Part shown: piece by piece, positions 15,418 through 23,587 of the stretch
Layout: each line of letters begins with the position of its first letter
How positions within the stretch are numbered: the stretch's first letter is position 1
From: CAZMSQ01 sp964569025
GTDB taxonomy: Bacteria > Bacteroidota > Bacteroidia > Chitinophagales > Saprospiraceae
DNA length: 25,605 bases
Direction of reading: 5' to 3'
Assembly: GCA_964569025.1 (NCBI GenBank)
Contig: CAZMSQ010000033.1
Span: forward strand, 1 to 25,605
Position numbers and translations under genes: made by a program
The notes under the pieces: generated by a model
What the model saw: only the letters and a program-made list of their open reading frames with translations
Told to the model about the DNA's origin: nothing
The model's database searches: none

Positions 15418-15927
15418 TCAAATCACCAGAATTCGCCCATCAGCAAGGAGCTCCAATTGAATCAGCCGTGATTCCAGGGCCTCGTAGCTGTGTAAATCAG
15501 CTGATCCCTCGCCCTCTACAATGTGGATCATCCAGTCTGTCTCCAGGGTGGCGACCGACTGGACAATGATGTCAGACTGGGAGCGAAGGCCTGAGAGCGG
15601 CTTTCGGTCTATCAGCCGGCCATCAAGGGTGTAGGTGGCGAGAATGTATTCGTGCTTCAGCAATCCGGCTTTCCAGTAAACCAGAGCGTGAAAGTCCTTT
15701 GTGTCCGGGTACCGGATGCAGGCTACATACTCAGTGAACTCGTCGTGCTCGTTTTCATGAGGGAGAATGTACGCTTCTAACTCATCGAGCGTGAGGGGGT
15801 CATTAAACTGGCTAAACTCCAGCTTGTGCTCGTCAGTAAGAGAAAAGGGAAGTTCGATGACCGGGAATTTCTCCAGAAATTTCTTCAAATCCGGACCTTT
15901 CCGATGGGTTGGTGATGAATGACTCAT
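15418..15927 (-). CDS. uncharacterised protein upstream of rnr, 169 residues
   Basis: I do not recognise this family. The protein is acidic, lacks a signal peptide or membrane segment, and is probably cytoplasmic. It reads as a compact alpha/beta domain: KFLEKFPVIELPFSL near the start, DELEAYILPHENEHDEFTEY, then alternating strands such as FHALVYWKAG and YILATYTLDGRLIDRKPL. This last part resembles the strand pattern of a beta-propeller or immunity-type domain without being diagnostic. ATG 15927 (MSHSSPTHRKG), with a GAAG sequence shortly upstream, is preferred to ATG 15951. It lies 50 bp before rnr on the same strand and may share its transcript; it is divergent from sdhC. Confidence 0.7.
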   Translation of the reverse strand: MSHSSPTHRKGPDLKKFLEKFPVIELPFSLTDEHKLEFSQFNDPLTLDELEAYILPHENEHDEFTEYVACIRYPDTKDFHALVYWKAGLLKHEYILATYTLDGRLIDRKPLSGLRSQSDIIVQSVATLETDWMIHIVEGEGSADLHSYEALESRLIQLELLADGRILVI

Positions 15928-16066
15928 TGTGTTTTCTTCATAACGAAACATACGGCCCCAATGTTCCTCATGCAGTCGGAATGGACACGAAGCACTTATT
16001 TTTACTCATTCTAAATAATTCTCATCCACCTAGCTCGGTTCCGTGCTGCGTTGCGAGGTCATTGAA

Positions 16067-16097
16067 TTTGCCGTAAATTGTGAGCACTGTAAAATAA
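16067..16097 (+). promoter_or_regulatory. possible sdhCAB promoter
   Basis: TTTG at 16067-16070 and TAAAATAA at 16090-16097 are separated by 19 bases. The -33 box is exact, but the -7 box keeps only the TA of TAnnTTTG. The predicted start would be about 16101, leaving a short leader before ATG 16117. The call is weak. Confidence 0.28.
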
Positions 16098-16116
16098 CGC
16101 ATTAAAGTCAGTATTT

Positions 16117-16803
16117 ATGAGTTGGTTTTCCCGATTTCTGACCTCTTCCTTGGGTCGAAAATTGGTCATGAGCCTGACGGGCTTGTTTCTTATTTCGTTT
16201 CTGGTGGTTCATTTGATTGGCAATTTCCAGCTGTTGATTGACGATAACGGCGAGCAGTTTAATGTGTACGCCGAATTCATGACCACCAATCCGGTCATCA
16301 AGACGACTTCCTATCTGCTGTACGCATTTATCCTGTTACATGCCATTCAGGGCATTCTCTTGTGGCGTCATAACCGCTCTTCTCGTGGTCCGGTAGGCTA
16401 CGCCGGTAAAGCTGCCAATGGAGCCTCCTGGGCATCCCGTAATATGGGTCCGCTTGGTGTCATTATCTTAGTCTTCATTCTGGTTCACATGTACCAATTC
16501 TGGCTGCAGATGAAGCTTGGTGCGGTGCCGGATGTCACAATTGACGGCAAGGAGGTGAAGAATCTGTATGCACCGGTTGCTGAGGTATTCTCCAATGGAG
16601 GCTTTGTGGCATTTTATGTGCTCTCAATGGTTATCATCAGCGTTCACCTGTGGCATGGATTTCAGAGCGCTTTCCAGTCGCTTGGCCTCAACCACAAAAA
16701 GTACACGCCAGTGATCCGAACCATTGGTCATGCGTACTCGGTACTTGTCCCGCTGGGTTTTGCGCTGATTCCGATTATCTTCCTGATCAACAAGAATCTA
16801 TAA
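16117..16803 (+). CDS. sdhC: succinate dehydrogenase cytochrome b subunit
   Basis: The membrane anchor of respiratory complex II, binding haem b and passing electrons from SdhB to menaquinone (228 residues). Five hydrophobic helices are visible at about 18-37, 60-82, 111-131, 160-183 and 205-226. His residues lie in the first four (VVHLIG, LLHAIQ, VHMYQFW, SVHLWHG) and are candidate ligands of the two haems of the type B/di-haem enzymes of Bacteroidota, Bacillus and Epsilonproteobacteria. In this type one long subunit replaces SdhC plus SdhD, and no sdhD follows here. Start ATG 16117 (MSWFSRFLTSSLGRKLVMS) is typical. SdhA begins 81 bp downstream, across a small intercistronic hairpin. Confidence 0.92.
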   Translation: MSWFSRFLTSSLGRKLVMSLTGLFLISFLVVHLIGNFQLLIDDNGEQFNVYAEFMTTNPVIKTTSYLLYAFILLHAIQGILLWRHNRSSRGPVGYAGKAANGASWASRNMGPLGVIILVFILVHMYQFWLQMKLGAVPDVTIDGKEVKNLYAPVAEVFSNGGFVAFYVLSMVIISVHLWHGFQSAFQSLGLNHKKYTPVIRTIGHAYSVLVPLGFALIPIIFLINKNL

Positions 16804-16817
16804 CAATAATGCACCGC

Positions 16818-16841
16818 GGCTGTTGAGGTAATCAACCAGCC
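16818..16841 (+). other. intercistronic hairpin between sdhC and sdhA
   Basis: GGCTG+TTGA (16818-16826) pairs with TCAA+CAGCC (16832-16841), a nine-pair stem with one bulged C and the loop GGTAA. No T tract follows, so it is more likely an mRNA stability or processing element than a terminator. Confidence 0.4.
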
Positions 16842-16884
16842 TGAGGATATATTTCCCAAACCTCCTTGTAAAAAGATAATACAT

Positions 16885-18885
16885 ATGAAACTGGATGCAA
16901 AAATCCCGGAAGGGTCTTTGGCAGAAAAGTGGACCAAATACCGTGGCACCATGAATCTGGTGGCACCCAACAACAAGCGCCGTCTTGACATCATTGTAGT
17001 CGGAACCGGTCTGGCCGGCGCATCAGCCGCAGCGACGCTCGGTGAGCTTGGCTATAATGTCAAGTCATTCACCTTCCATGACAGTCCTCGCCGCGCACAC
17101 TCCATTGCTGCCCAAGGTGGCATCAATGCAGCCAAGAATTATCAAAATGACGGAGACAGCGTTTACCGTCTGTTTTACGATACCATCAAAGGGGGCGACT
17201 ATCGCTCTCGTGAGGCAAACGTGCACCGTCTTGCTGAAGCCAGCACCAGCATCATTGACCAGTGCGTGGCTCAGGGTGTGCCCTTTGCCCGCGAATATGG
17301 CGGGCTTTTGGCCAATCGCTCATTCGGTGGTGTGCAGGTGTCGCGGACGTTCTATGCGCGCGGCCAGACTGGGCAGCAGTTGCTACTTGGGGCCTATCAG
17401 GCACTCTCGCGCCAGGTCGCCCAAGGAAGCGTAGAGCTTTATAATCGCCATGAAATGCTCGACCTTGTCATTGTCGACGGAAAGGCCCGCGGAATCATCG
17501 CCCGCAACCTGCTGACAGGCAAGCTCGAACGACACGCTGCCCACTGCGTGGTGCTGGCAACAGGAGGTTACGGCAACGTATTCTACCTCTCTACCAATGC
17601 CATGAACTGCAACACAACCGCCGCCTGGCAGTCGGTCAAGCGGGGCGCCCTCATGGCCAATCCGTGCTTCGTGCAAATCCACCCGACCTGCATTCCGGTC
17701 TCTGGCGATTATCAGTCGAAACTCACACTGATGTCTGAGTCGTTGAGGAACGACGGGCGTGTATGGGTGCCGAAGAAAATGGAAGATGTGGAGGCCATCC
17801 GGGCCGGCAAAAAGAAGGCGACCGAGCTCAGCGAAGACGAACGCGATTATTTCCTCGAACGCCGCTATCCGGCATTTGGCAATCTGGTGCCGCGCGACGT
17901 TGCCTCCCGGGCTGCAAAGTATATTTGTGACGAAGGGCGTGGCGTCAACGAAACCGGGTTGGCAGTCTTCATGGACTTCTCTTCAGCCATTCAGCGCTAC
18001 GGTAAGTCCGAGGCCCATTCTCGCGGCATCCATGAACCTGATGCAGCCACCATCACCAAACTGGGAGAGGAAATTGTTTCGGCCAAATATGGCAACCTCT
18101 TCGAAATGTATGAGAAAATTACGGGCGACAATCCCTACAAGACGCCCATGAAAATCTATCCGGCCATCCACTATGTCATGGGTGGCCTATGGGTTGACTA
18201 CAACCTGGAGACCAATATTCCGGGACTGTTTTCGCTGGGAGAGAGTAACTTCTCCGACCACGGCGCCAACCGCCTCGGCGCATCAGCCCTCATGCAGGGT
18301 CTTGCCGACGGCTACTTTGTGTTGCCCTATACCATCGGCACGTTCCTGAGCAACGAAATCAGAACCCCTGCCATCGATCCTGACCACGCTGCTTTCCACG
18401 AAGCCGAAGCCCGCACCCGCGCGCGCATCGTCAGCCTCATGGAGGTGCAAGGCAACGAATCTGTCGAAAGCTACCACCGACGCCTCGGCCATATCATGTG
18501 GGACTATTGCGGCATGTCGCGCAATGCCGACGGCCTGCGGAAAGCCCGCCAAATGGTACGTGAGCTTCGTGACGAGTTTTGGAAGAATGTCTTCGTGCCG
18601 GGTTCTGCAGACGATTACAATCCGGAGCTGGAGAAAGCATGGCGCGTGGCCGACTTCATGGAGCTCGGTGAGCTGATGATTGTAGACGCGCTGAATCGCA
18701 ACGAGTCGTGTGGTGGCCACTTCCGCGAGGAGTATCAAACTGAAGACGGCGAGGCCGTGCGCAACGACGAAGAATACGCCTATGTAGCTGCCTGGAACTG
18801 GCCCGATACATCAAAAGATCCGGAGTTGGTCAAGGAAGACCTTGTGTTCGAAAACGTCGAACTTAAGACCCGGAGCTACAAATAA
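16885..18885 (+). CDS. sdhA: succinate dehydrogenase / fumarate reductase flavoprotein subunit
   Basis: The catalytic FAD subunit that oxidises succinate to fumarate (666 residues). IIVVGTGLAGASAAATLGEL (residues 36-55) is the FAD-binding Rossmann motif; RAHSIAAQGGIN contains His72, the expected site of covalent FAD attachment. QIHPTCIP and RRYPAFGNLVPRDVASR hold substrate-binding and catalytic residues, and HYVMGGLWVDY is the capping-domain/active-site His segment. SLGESNFSDHGANRLGASAL is the second FAD contact. The length and the 25-residue N-terminal extension match the SdhA of Bacteroidota. Start ATG 16885; sdhB follows after 47 bp. It works with SdhC and SdhB as complex II on the cytoplasmic face of the inner membrane. 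Confidence 0.96.
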   Translation: MKLDAKIPEGSLAEKWTKYRGTMNLVAPNNKRRLDIIVVGTGLAGASAAATLGELGYNVKSFTFHDSPRRAHSIAAQGGINAAKNYQNDGDSVYRLFYDTIKGGDYRSREANVHRLAEASTSIIDQCVAQGVPFAREYGGLLANRSFGGVQVSRTFYARGQTGQQLLLGAYQALSRQVAQGSVELYNRHEMLDLVIVDGKARGIIARNLLTGKLERHAAHCVVLATGGYGNVFYLSTNAMNCNTTAAWQSVKRGALMANPCFVQIHPTCIPVSGDYQSKLTLMSESLRNDGRVWVPKKMEDVEAIRAGKKKATELSEDERDYFLERRYPAFGNLVPRDVASRAAKYICDEGRGVNETGLAVFMDFSSAIQRYGKSEAHSRGIHEPDAATITKLGEEIVSAKYGNLFEMYEKITGDNPYKTPMKIYPAIHYVMGGLWVDYNLETNIPGLFSLGESNFSDHGANRLGASALMQGLADGYFVLPYTIGTFLSNEIRTPAIDPDHAAFHEAEARTRARIVSLMEVQGNESVESYHRRLGHIMWDYCGMSRNADGLRKARQMVRELRDEFWKNVFVPGSADDYNPELEKAWRVADFMELGELMIVDALNRNESCGGHFREEYQTEDGEAVRNDEEYAYVAAWNWPDTSKDPELVKEDLVFENVELKTRSYK

Positions 18886-18932
18886 GCGCCAGCGCATTCA
18901 CATATTCTGATTACTTACACAACAGACCTATC

Positions 18933-19688
18933 ATGAATCTTACCCTCAAAATCTGGCGCCAGAAAGGCACGAAAGACAAAGGTCGGTTCGAGACATATAC
19001 CGTAAAGGCCAATTCGCACATGTCTTTTTTGGAGATGCTGGATGTCCTCAACCAACAACTCATCGAGAAAAAGCAGGAGCCTGTGGCTTTCGAGCACGAT
19101 TGCCGGGAAGGCATCTGCGGTACATGCAGTCTGATGATCAATGGTCAGGCCCACGGCCCCATGAAAGGCACCACGGCCTGCCAGTTGCACATGCGGCACT
19201 TCAAGGACGGAGATACCATCACAGTAGAGCCGTGGCGCGCCAGGGCATTCCCTGTGATCAAGGACTTGGTCGTTGACCGCTCGGCTTTTGACCGCATCAT
19301 TCAGTCCGGCGGCTTTGTCAGCGTCAACACAGGCCAGGCGCAAGACGGCAACGCCATTCCGATCGAAAAGGAGCAGGCCCTGGATGCTTTCGATGCGGCT
19401 GCCTGCATCGGCTGCGGCGCCTGCGTGGCAGCCTGCCCCAACGCCTCAGCCATGCTCTTCACCTCCGCCAAGGTGTCCCACCTGGCCCACCTGCCGCAGG
19501 GCAAGGTCGAAAGTCACCGCCGCGTCCAGGCAATGGTCCGCCAGATGGATCAGGAGGGCTTCGGCAGCTGCTCGAATACCGGCGCCTGCGAGGCCCAGTG
19601 CCCGAAGGAGATTTCGATTACGAACATCGCGCGGTTGAACCGGGAGTATTTCAGCAGTTCGGTTGGGACAGAGACGGTGGTGCCTTGA
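18933..19688 (+). CDS. sdhB: succinate dehydrogenase iron-sulfur subunit
   Basis: The electron-transfer subunit linking SdhA to the haems of SdhC (251 residues). DCREGICGTCS provides Cys57, Cys62 and Cys65, and TTACQLH gives Cys83 of the plant-type [2Fe-2S] cluster. CIGCGACVAACPN (Cys158, 161, 164, 168) and CSNTGACEAQCP (Cys213, 219, 223) serve the [4Fe-4S] and [3Fe-4S] clusters. All expected cluster residues are present. The start ATG 18933 (MNLTLKIWRQKG) is typical of the family. A short hairpin overlaps the stop codon and ends the operon. The next sequence is a degenerate helicase on the opposite strand. Confidence 0.95.
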   Translation: MNLTLKIWRQKGTKDKGRFETYTVKANSHMSFLEMLDVLNQQLIEKKQEPVAFEHDCREGICGTCSLMINGQAHGPMKGTTACQLHMRHFKDGDTITVEPWRARAFPVIKDLVVDRSAFDRIIQSGGFVSVNTGQAQDGNAIPIEKEQALDAFDAAACIGCGACVAACPNASAMLFTSAKVSHLAHLPQGKVESHRRVQAMVRQMDQEGFGSCSNTGACEAQCPKEISITNIARLNREYFSSSVGTETVVP

Positions 19689-19707
19689 TGGGGGAAGTCC
19701 TCCCATC
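19687..19707 (+). terminator. stem-loop at the end of the sdhCAB operon
   Basis: GATGGG (19687-19692) pairs with CCCATC (19702-19707), extended by one wobble and one GC pair around the loop AAGTC. It starts inside the sdhB stop codon. No U tract follows, so it could be a 3'-protecting hairpin rather than an intrinsic terminator. Confidence 0.35.
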
Positions 19708-19716
19708 ATCCAAACC

Positions 19717-20110
19717 TCAAACCTGTACCAACTCACTCGCCTCCCCCAGCCCAGTCAAATGAAGTACCTGGATCGCCCTCGTCATGGCCACATATAGCAG
19801 AGCCCGCTCCTGTTTGTGGTAGGCCTCCTTTTCTTCTGCGTCCAGGTGCGAATAACTCTGGAATTTATAGGGGAGCGATAAGGCGTCAGTGCCGGTCAGG
19901 AAGACTATCTTGAACTCAAGACCCTTCATATTGTGGAATGTGCTGACCCTTATTCGTGACGTTCAGCGCCTGATGAATGGCAAGCATCTGGGTTGGTAAA
20001 TTAGTCAGGCGATAAAATGTGTAAAAATACAATATCCACATGCTCGTGATGCGGCAGCATAGAAATCAGGTTGTTTTGAAGATTTTTTGGAAATTTTTTG
20101 GTATTAATTA
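19717..20110 (-). pseudogene. degenerate C-terminal remnant of a UvrD/Rep-like helicase
   Basis: The last 70-80 codons are readable: STFHNMKGLEFKIVFL is helicase motif V and YVAMTRAIQVLHL is motif VI of superfamily 1A helicases, with a normal C-terminus. Upstream the same frame is closed by a stop, but the next frame encodes TFYRLTNLPTQMLAIHQAL between about 20020 and 19950. A third frame encodes LISMLPHHEHVDI around 20070-20032. The pieces fit one protein broken by two frameshifts, near 19950 and 20030. Walker A and all N-terminal motifs are missing; the DUF2075 gene ends where they should continue. This is a dead 3' end of a gene of which the 5' part has been deleted or replaced. Confidence 0.68.
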
Positions 20111-20120
20111 ATTGTAGGTT

Positions 20121-21983
20121 TCACAATTTCATTATTCTGGATTGAAATAATTGAGATAATTTCCCATCAACAAGATAAACATAACACCCCTTCATTCCCC
20201 GTGTCATCAATGTCCGGTAAGTATTCTTAATAATTCTGTCCGCTAGTTCCTTAGCCTCTTCAGGGTTTTCTTTGAGCATCTTCTTGATCCCCCTGATCGA
20301 GTTATCGTTTCTAGATCGATTATACACATCCGTGACCACCTTACCGTCTTCATAGCGGATGTCGTCTCCGACAATAACGCCCACATAGTCTAATTCCAAA
20401 CCCTGGCAAGTGTGGATGCAGCCGATTTGCTCAATGGAGCCTTCCGCAACCAACCAGGCAGGACCGTCCTTGGTCAAATTCCACTGCATTTGAAAGTCTT
20501 CTTCTGGGAATTCAATATCGTATGCGCCAGGATCATTCTTAGAGATCCAATCCCAGCAGTAGCCTGCTACCATGCGGGCTTTATTATACCCTTTGTTCTT
20601 TTCTTCAATGGCGGTTCTTAGTTCGGTAGGACTATCAAAAATCTGAAAGTCGAAGTCTTCAGGATTGTGGTACACGTTGGCGGTTTCCCGAATTTGCAGG
20701 GTATTATTCAGCCAGGCCAGATAACCATCGGAGCCGTTGCAGCGAAACTGAGACTTCAATGAAAGGGTTTCCACATGAGCACCTTCTTCCTCCGCATGGA
20801 TCTGAATACGGCGTTTATCACCAACGTCTTTGATGTGAATCTTCTGCAAGTCATCTACAAAGAATACGGTAAACTTAGCCGCATGCATGATCTCCAGAAT
20901 CTGGTTCTTCCCCAAATTTCCGTACAATCCACTCTTTAAATTTAGGCGATGGGCTTCATCTACGATCAGTGCATCAAAGGTATTCTCTTTGGTATCTACA
21001 AAAGCTCCAGACCCTTTGAATAGATTATTGTATTCCGTCTTCTTTAGCGTACCAGTGAGCTTGCTGGCATATACCTCTCTGGGGGCAGCATTCTTGGTGA
21101 CGTATTGAGCCACTAGCCCTTTCTTGGTCATTTCCACCAGCAGGTTGATCGCAACTACCGATTTGCCTGTGCCAGGGCCGCCTTCCACAATCAGAACATA
21201 CTTTTCTTCCTCTGAAGTCCTTTGAGCTAATGCCATCGCTCTTTCAAAGACGACCTTCTGATCATCGATCATCACAAACTCCTTATTCCCCTTCAGCATG
21301 GAAGCGAGGCTGTCGGCCAAGTGCTTGGAAGGCTTGATCTTGCCGTGATCGATTCGGTACATGATGTTGGTCCGGTCTCCAAACTTGATGTACTTTCTGA
21401 TGAAGTCTTTTAGCTTCAGTGCATCTTCTCGCAGGAAGACCGGTGCCTTTTTGATGTAGTCTTTATATGCCTCGTTTGCGATGACATCATCTCGCTCGTA
21501 GTTATGCAAGTAGGCACAGGGCTTCAACATGATTCCCTCGTCGTAGACAGTCTGGTTGAATCCCTTCAGCAGGGCGGCATAAGACCAGGCTTGATAAGAA
21601 GGGTGGGTTGTTTCCACTAATCTTCCCTGCATGTGCGTCTTGACAATCCCGTCTCGATTCGACAATTCTGCTTTTTGCCACTGCTTGAGCTCTACAATAA
21701 CCACATTGTCATTTCCCTCTTCGTCATTTCCGGAGATGATGAAATCAATTCTTTTGGAGGTCAGCGGAATTTGAAACTCCACGGAAACCTGGGCATCTCC
21801 AGGGATGTCTTCTCCAATTAGGATGTTATTCATGAAGAGCAGAGAATTCTTCCAAGAGTCGATCTCGCTTTGACCGGTCTTTCTCCCCAACCGCTGTAAG
21901 ACCATATCATAAATCTTGGCATCGATTTGATTGGAGATGACATCTTCGGTGAATCCCTTCTTGGAAGATTGATAGACAATCAT
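20121..21983 (-). CDS. DUF2075 protein: PD-(D/E)XK-like nuclease fused to a P-loop helicase-like domain
   Basis: A 620-residue protein. The N-terminal part has KRIDFIISG (Asp80) and VVIVELKQW (Glu98, Lys100), spaced like a PD-(D/E)XK nuclease. The rest is a DUF2075 P-loop ATPase related to SF1 helicases: Walker A GGPGTGKS (268-275), Walker B ALIVDEAH (338-345), FFVDDLQKI (sensor-like), SQFRCNG (411-417), and HTCQGLELDYVGVIVGDD and TRGMKGCYVY as motifs V and VI. All motifs are intact. The ATG at 21983 lies two bases after the stop of the MazG-like gene, so the two are one operon. DUF2075 proteins are common in defence-type gene clusters, but the activity here is inferred. Its base composition is visibly AT-richer than that of sdh and rnr, suggesting acquisition. 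Confidence 0.85.
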   Translation of the reverse strand: MIVYQSSKKGFTEDVISNQIDAKIYDMVLQRLGRKTGQSEIDSWKNSLLFMNNILIGEDIPGDAQVSVEFQIPLTSKRIDFIISGNDEEGNDNVVIVELKQWQKAELSNRDGIVKTHMQGRLVETTHPSYQAWSYAALLKGFNQTVYDEGIMLKPCAYLHNYERDDVIANEAYKDYIKKAPVFLREDALKLKDFIRKYIKFGDRTNIMYRIDHGKIKPSKHLADSLASMLKGNKEFVMIDDQKVVFERAMALAQRTSEEEKYVLIVEGGPGTGKSVVAINLLVEMTKKGLVAQYVTKNAAPREVYASKLTGTLKKTEYNNLFKGSGAFVDTKENTFDALIVDEAHRLNLKSGLYGNLGKNQILEIMHAAKFTVFFVDDLQKIHIKDVGDKRRIQIHAEEEGAHVETLSLKSQFRCNGSDGYLAWLNNTLQIRETANVYHNPEDFDFQIFDSPTELRTAIEEKNKGYNKARMVAGYCWDWISKNDPGAYDIEFPEEDFQMQWNLTKDGPAWLVAEGSIEQIGCIHTCQGLELDYVGVIVGDDIRYEDGKVVTDVYNRSRNDNSIRGIKKMLKENPEEAKELADRIIKNTYRTLMTRGMKGCYVYLVDGKLSQLFQSRIMKL

Positions 21984-21985
21984 GA

Positions 21986-22333
21986 TTAGAGTGAGTTATA
22001 CTTGGTAAATTTGCCTTTGGATTTTTCTACTGGGTACTTTTCGTCATTTAGAGCAATCTTTTCTCTGAGGATTTCTTCCAAATCCAGGTCATATTTATCC
22101 AGCAACAGCAAGGCATAGGAGAACACATCAGCCAACTCCTGCCTCACCCTTAGCATGTCTACCTCTTCAAGTTCTGTGGGGCTCTTCCAGAGATATAGTT
22201 CCAACAGTTCATTTGCTTCAATGCTCAGGGCAATGGCCAGGTCTTTTGGATTATGGAACTGGTCCCATTCTCTGGCATCTCGAAAAGCCCTAAGCTTGTC
22301 AATCAGTTTTTGGACTTCGATAATAGGTTGCAT
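21986..22333 (-). CDS. MazG-like nucleotide pyrophosphohydrolase
   Basis: A 115-residue all-alpha NTP pyrophosphohydrolase of the single-domain MazG/DCTPP1 type, expected to cleave (d)NTPs to NMP and pyrophosphate. REWDQFHNPKDLAIALSIEA leads into the metal site: ExxE at Glu39/Glu42 and ExxD at Glu66/Asp69 (QELADVFSY). The FHNPKDLAIALSIEANELLE pattern is close to the DCTPP1/RS21-C6 subgroup that favours dCTP-like substrates. The site is complete. It starts at ATG 22333, 12 bases after the stop of the 65-residue gene, and ends two bases before the DUF2075 ATG. In this setting it may alter nucleotide pools or remove modified nucleotides during phage growth, rather than act only in housekeeping. 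Confidence 0.85.
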   Translation of the reverse strand: MQPIIEVQKLIDKLRAFRDAREWDQFHNPKDLAIALSIEANELLELYLWKSPTELEEVDMLRVRQELADVFSYALLLLDKYDLDLEEILREKIALNDEKYPVEKSKGKFTKYNSL

Positions 22334-22345
22334 AATCTGAAAGTT

Positions 22346-22543
22346 TCAGAAATTTTGGTCAATGACCTGAATGTTTGGCTCAATTCTGGTGTCAAACCAA
22401 AACCGTTGCCCCTTGACAAGCTCGCTGATACCCTGGGCTTCGAGGAGTACAAAGTCTTCTTCGCCGGGTTTGACATCAGTGATGAGAAAGTCTTCTCCTC
22501 GCGCAGTGACACGCATGCCGGTGGAATAGTTTGGGGAAAACAT
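22346..22543 (-). CDS. 65-residue protein resembling the N-terminus of an SNF2-type helicase
   Basis: MFSPNYSTGMRVTARGEDFL begins a small beta-rich domain continuing through LLEAQGISELVKGQRFWFD and ending in IQVIDQNF. From family memory this resembles the first 60-odd residues of large bacterial SNF2-like helicases found in defence clusters, where the chain continues; here it stops at TGA 22346-22348. It could be a truncated gene whose helicase part was deleted when the MazG gene was joined to it, or a free-standing small subunit. It leads the MazG-DUF2075 operon (12-bp gap). No promoter was identified. Confidence 0.5.
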   Translation of the reverse strand: MFSPNYSTGMRVTARGEDFLITDVKPGEEDFVLLEAQGISELVKGQRFWFDTRIEPNIQVIDQNF

Positions 22544-22697
22544 GGGAAGGATGTTTGGGTGAAAGTGCTAAAGAGAACGTGAAGGGTTTATGTGAAAGAA
22601 ATAGGTTGTGAACTGTTGAACTGGAGATGTAAATCCATAAAAAGGTTATGGGTCAATCGATTTTGCAAGTGGTTGAAGATACAGATTTTCAGGCTCC

Positions 22698-23348
22698 CTA
22701 ATAGTTCACAAATATCACAAGGTTCACCTGATTGCGCGATTGAGATATTGATGACTGACGCATAAGGCCAACTTCAGTTCTTACATACTTGGAAAACATG
22801 TAGCCAAGACCGCCGTAGAGCCTGTTTCGGTCATAATACGACTGCTTCGTATTCATGAAAATCTCATTGTAAGCAGACAGATAGGCAGTCTTCTCAATAA
22901 CTTGCTTGTTGTTGAAGGCAATTTGGAGTGAAAGGAAATAGCGGAGCCGGAGACTGAAATCAGACTCAATAAATCGTTGTTCAAACCGGTAGCGGTGTTG
23001 TAAATGAAAACGTCCAAAAGATTGTCTGGTAATAAATTGCTGAAAAATCCGGTGTTCCGCGGATTGGGTTTTTTCATCCGCGGTCTGGTAGGGTTCATTG
23101 TAGATATATCCATATCCAAGAAGAATATTGTTATTGCGCTCTGTCAGATTATATCCGATGCCAGTCCGTAAAAGGAGCTGTTCTGTATCTCCAAATGCAT
23201 TGAAATTTCTGTACTGTACTTCGTGATGCCAATTCAGGCGATCATTGATTTTTTTATTCCCAAAAAATATATACCAACTTCCCAAATCACTCTCCTGAGC
23301 GAGTAAAGAACATGGGGCGAGAAACAGCAATAGGAGCAGGTTTTTCAT
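22698..23348 (-). CDS. DUF2490-family outer-membrane beta-barrel protein
   Basis: A 216-residue protein with a clear signal peptide (MKNLLLLLFLAPCSLLAQES, cut expected after Ala-Gln). It then shows alternating amphipathic strands such as GSWYIFFGNKKI, LNWHHEVQYRNF, LLLRTGIGYNL, HLQHRYRFEQRF and RLYGGLGYMF, ending in VNLVIFVNY with an aromatic C-terminus that suits outer-membrane insertion. This pattern and length match DUF2490, a barrel family of unknown function common in Bacteroidota. ATG 23348 is chosen because it starts the signal peptide; the frame also opens at 23384. It is transcribed in the same direction as the island to its left, but 154 bp and a change in gene type separate them. 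Confidence 0.82.
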   Translation of the reverse strand: MKNLLLLLFLAPCSLLAQESDLGSWYIFFGNKKINDRLNWHHEVQYRNFNAFGDTEQLLLRTGIGYNLTERNNNILLGYGYIYNEPYQTADEKTQSAEHRIFQQFITRQSFGRFHLQHRYRFEQRFIESDFSLRLRYFLSLQIAFNNKQVIEKTAYLSAYNEIFMNTKQSYYDRNRLYGGLGYMFSKYVRTEVGLMRQSSISQSRNQVNLVIFVNY

Positions 23349-23587
23349 GGCTTCAGATTTCCAGTATGGAGAATGTATGAGCATGTTATCGCAGAGAATG
23401 TTCCAACAGTCGGAACTGTAAATGAATATACCAATGGATAAGTCATCCGAATTCGGACTTTTGTGTAAAATAATTGAAATGAATGCTCAGTGGTGCGACG
23501 TTAAGGTACAATGAATTTTATGTGCAGGTTTTTCATGGTGATGTGCCTCACAAAAACCAGACTCTATTACCCCGTACCTTCGCCCCT

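Noticed and set aside
22253..22582. 109-codon plus-strand frame across the MazG and small-domain genes
   Set aside because: It is antisense to two well-supported or better-supported genes and has no family features.
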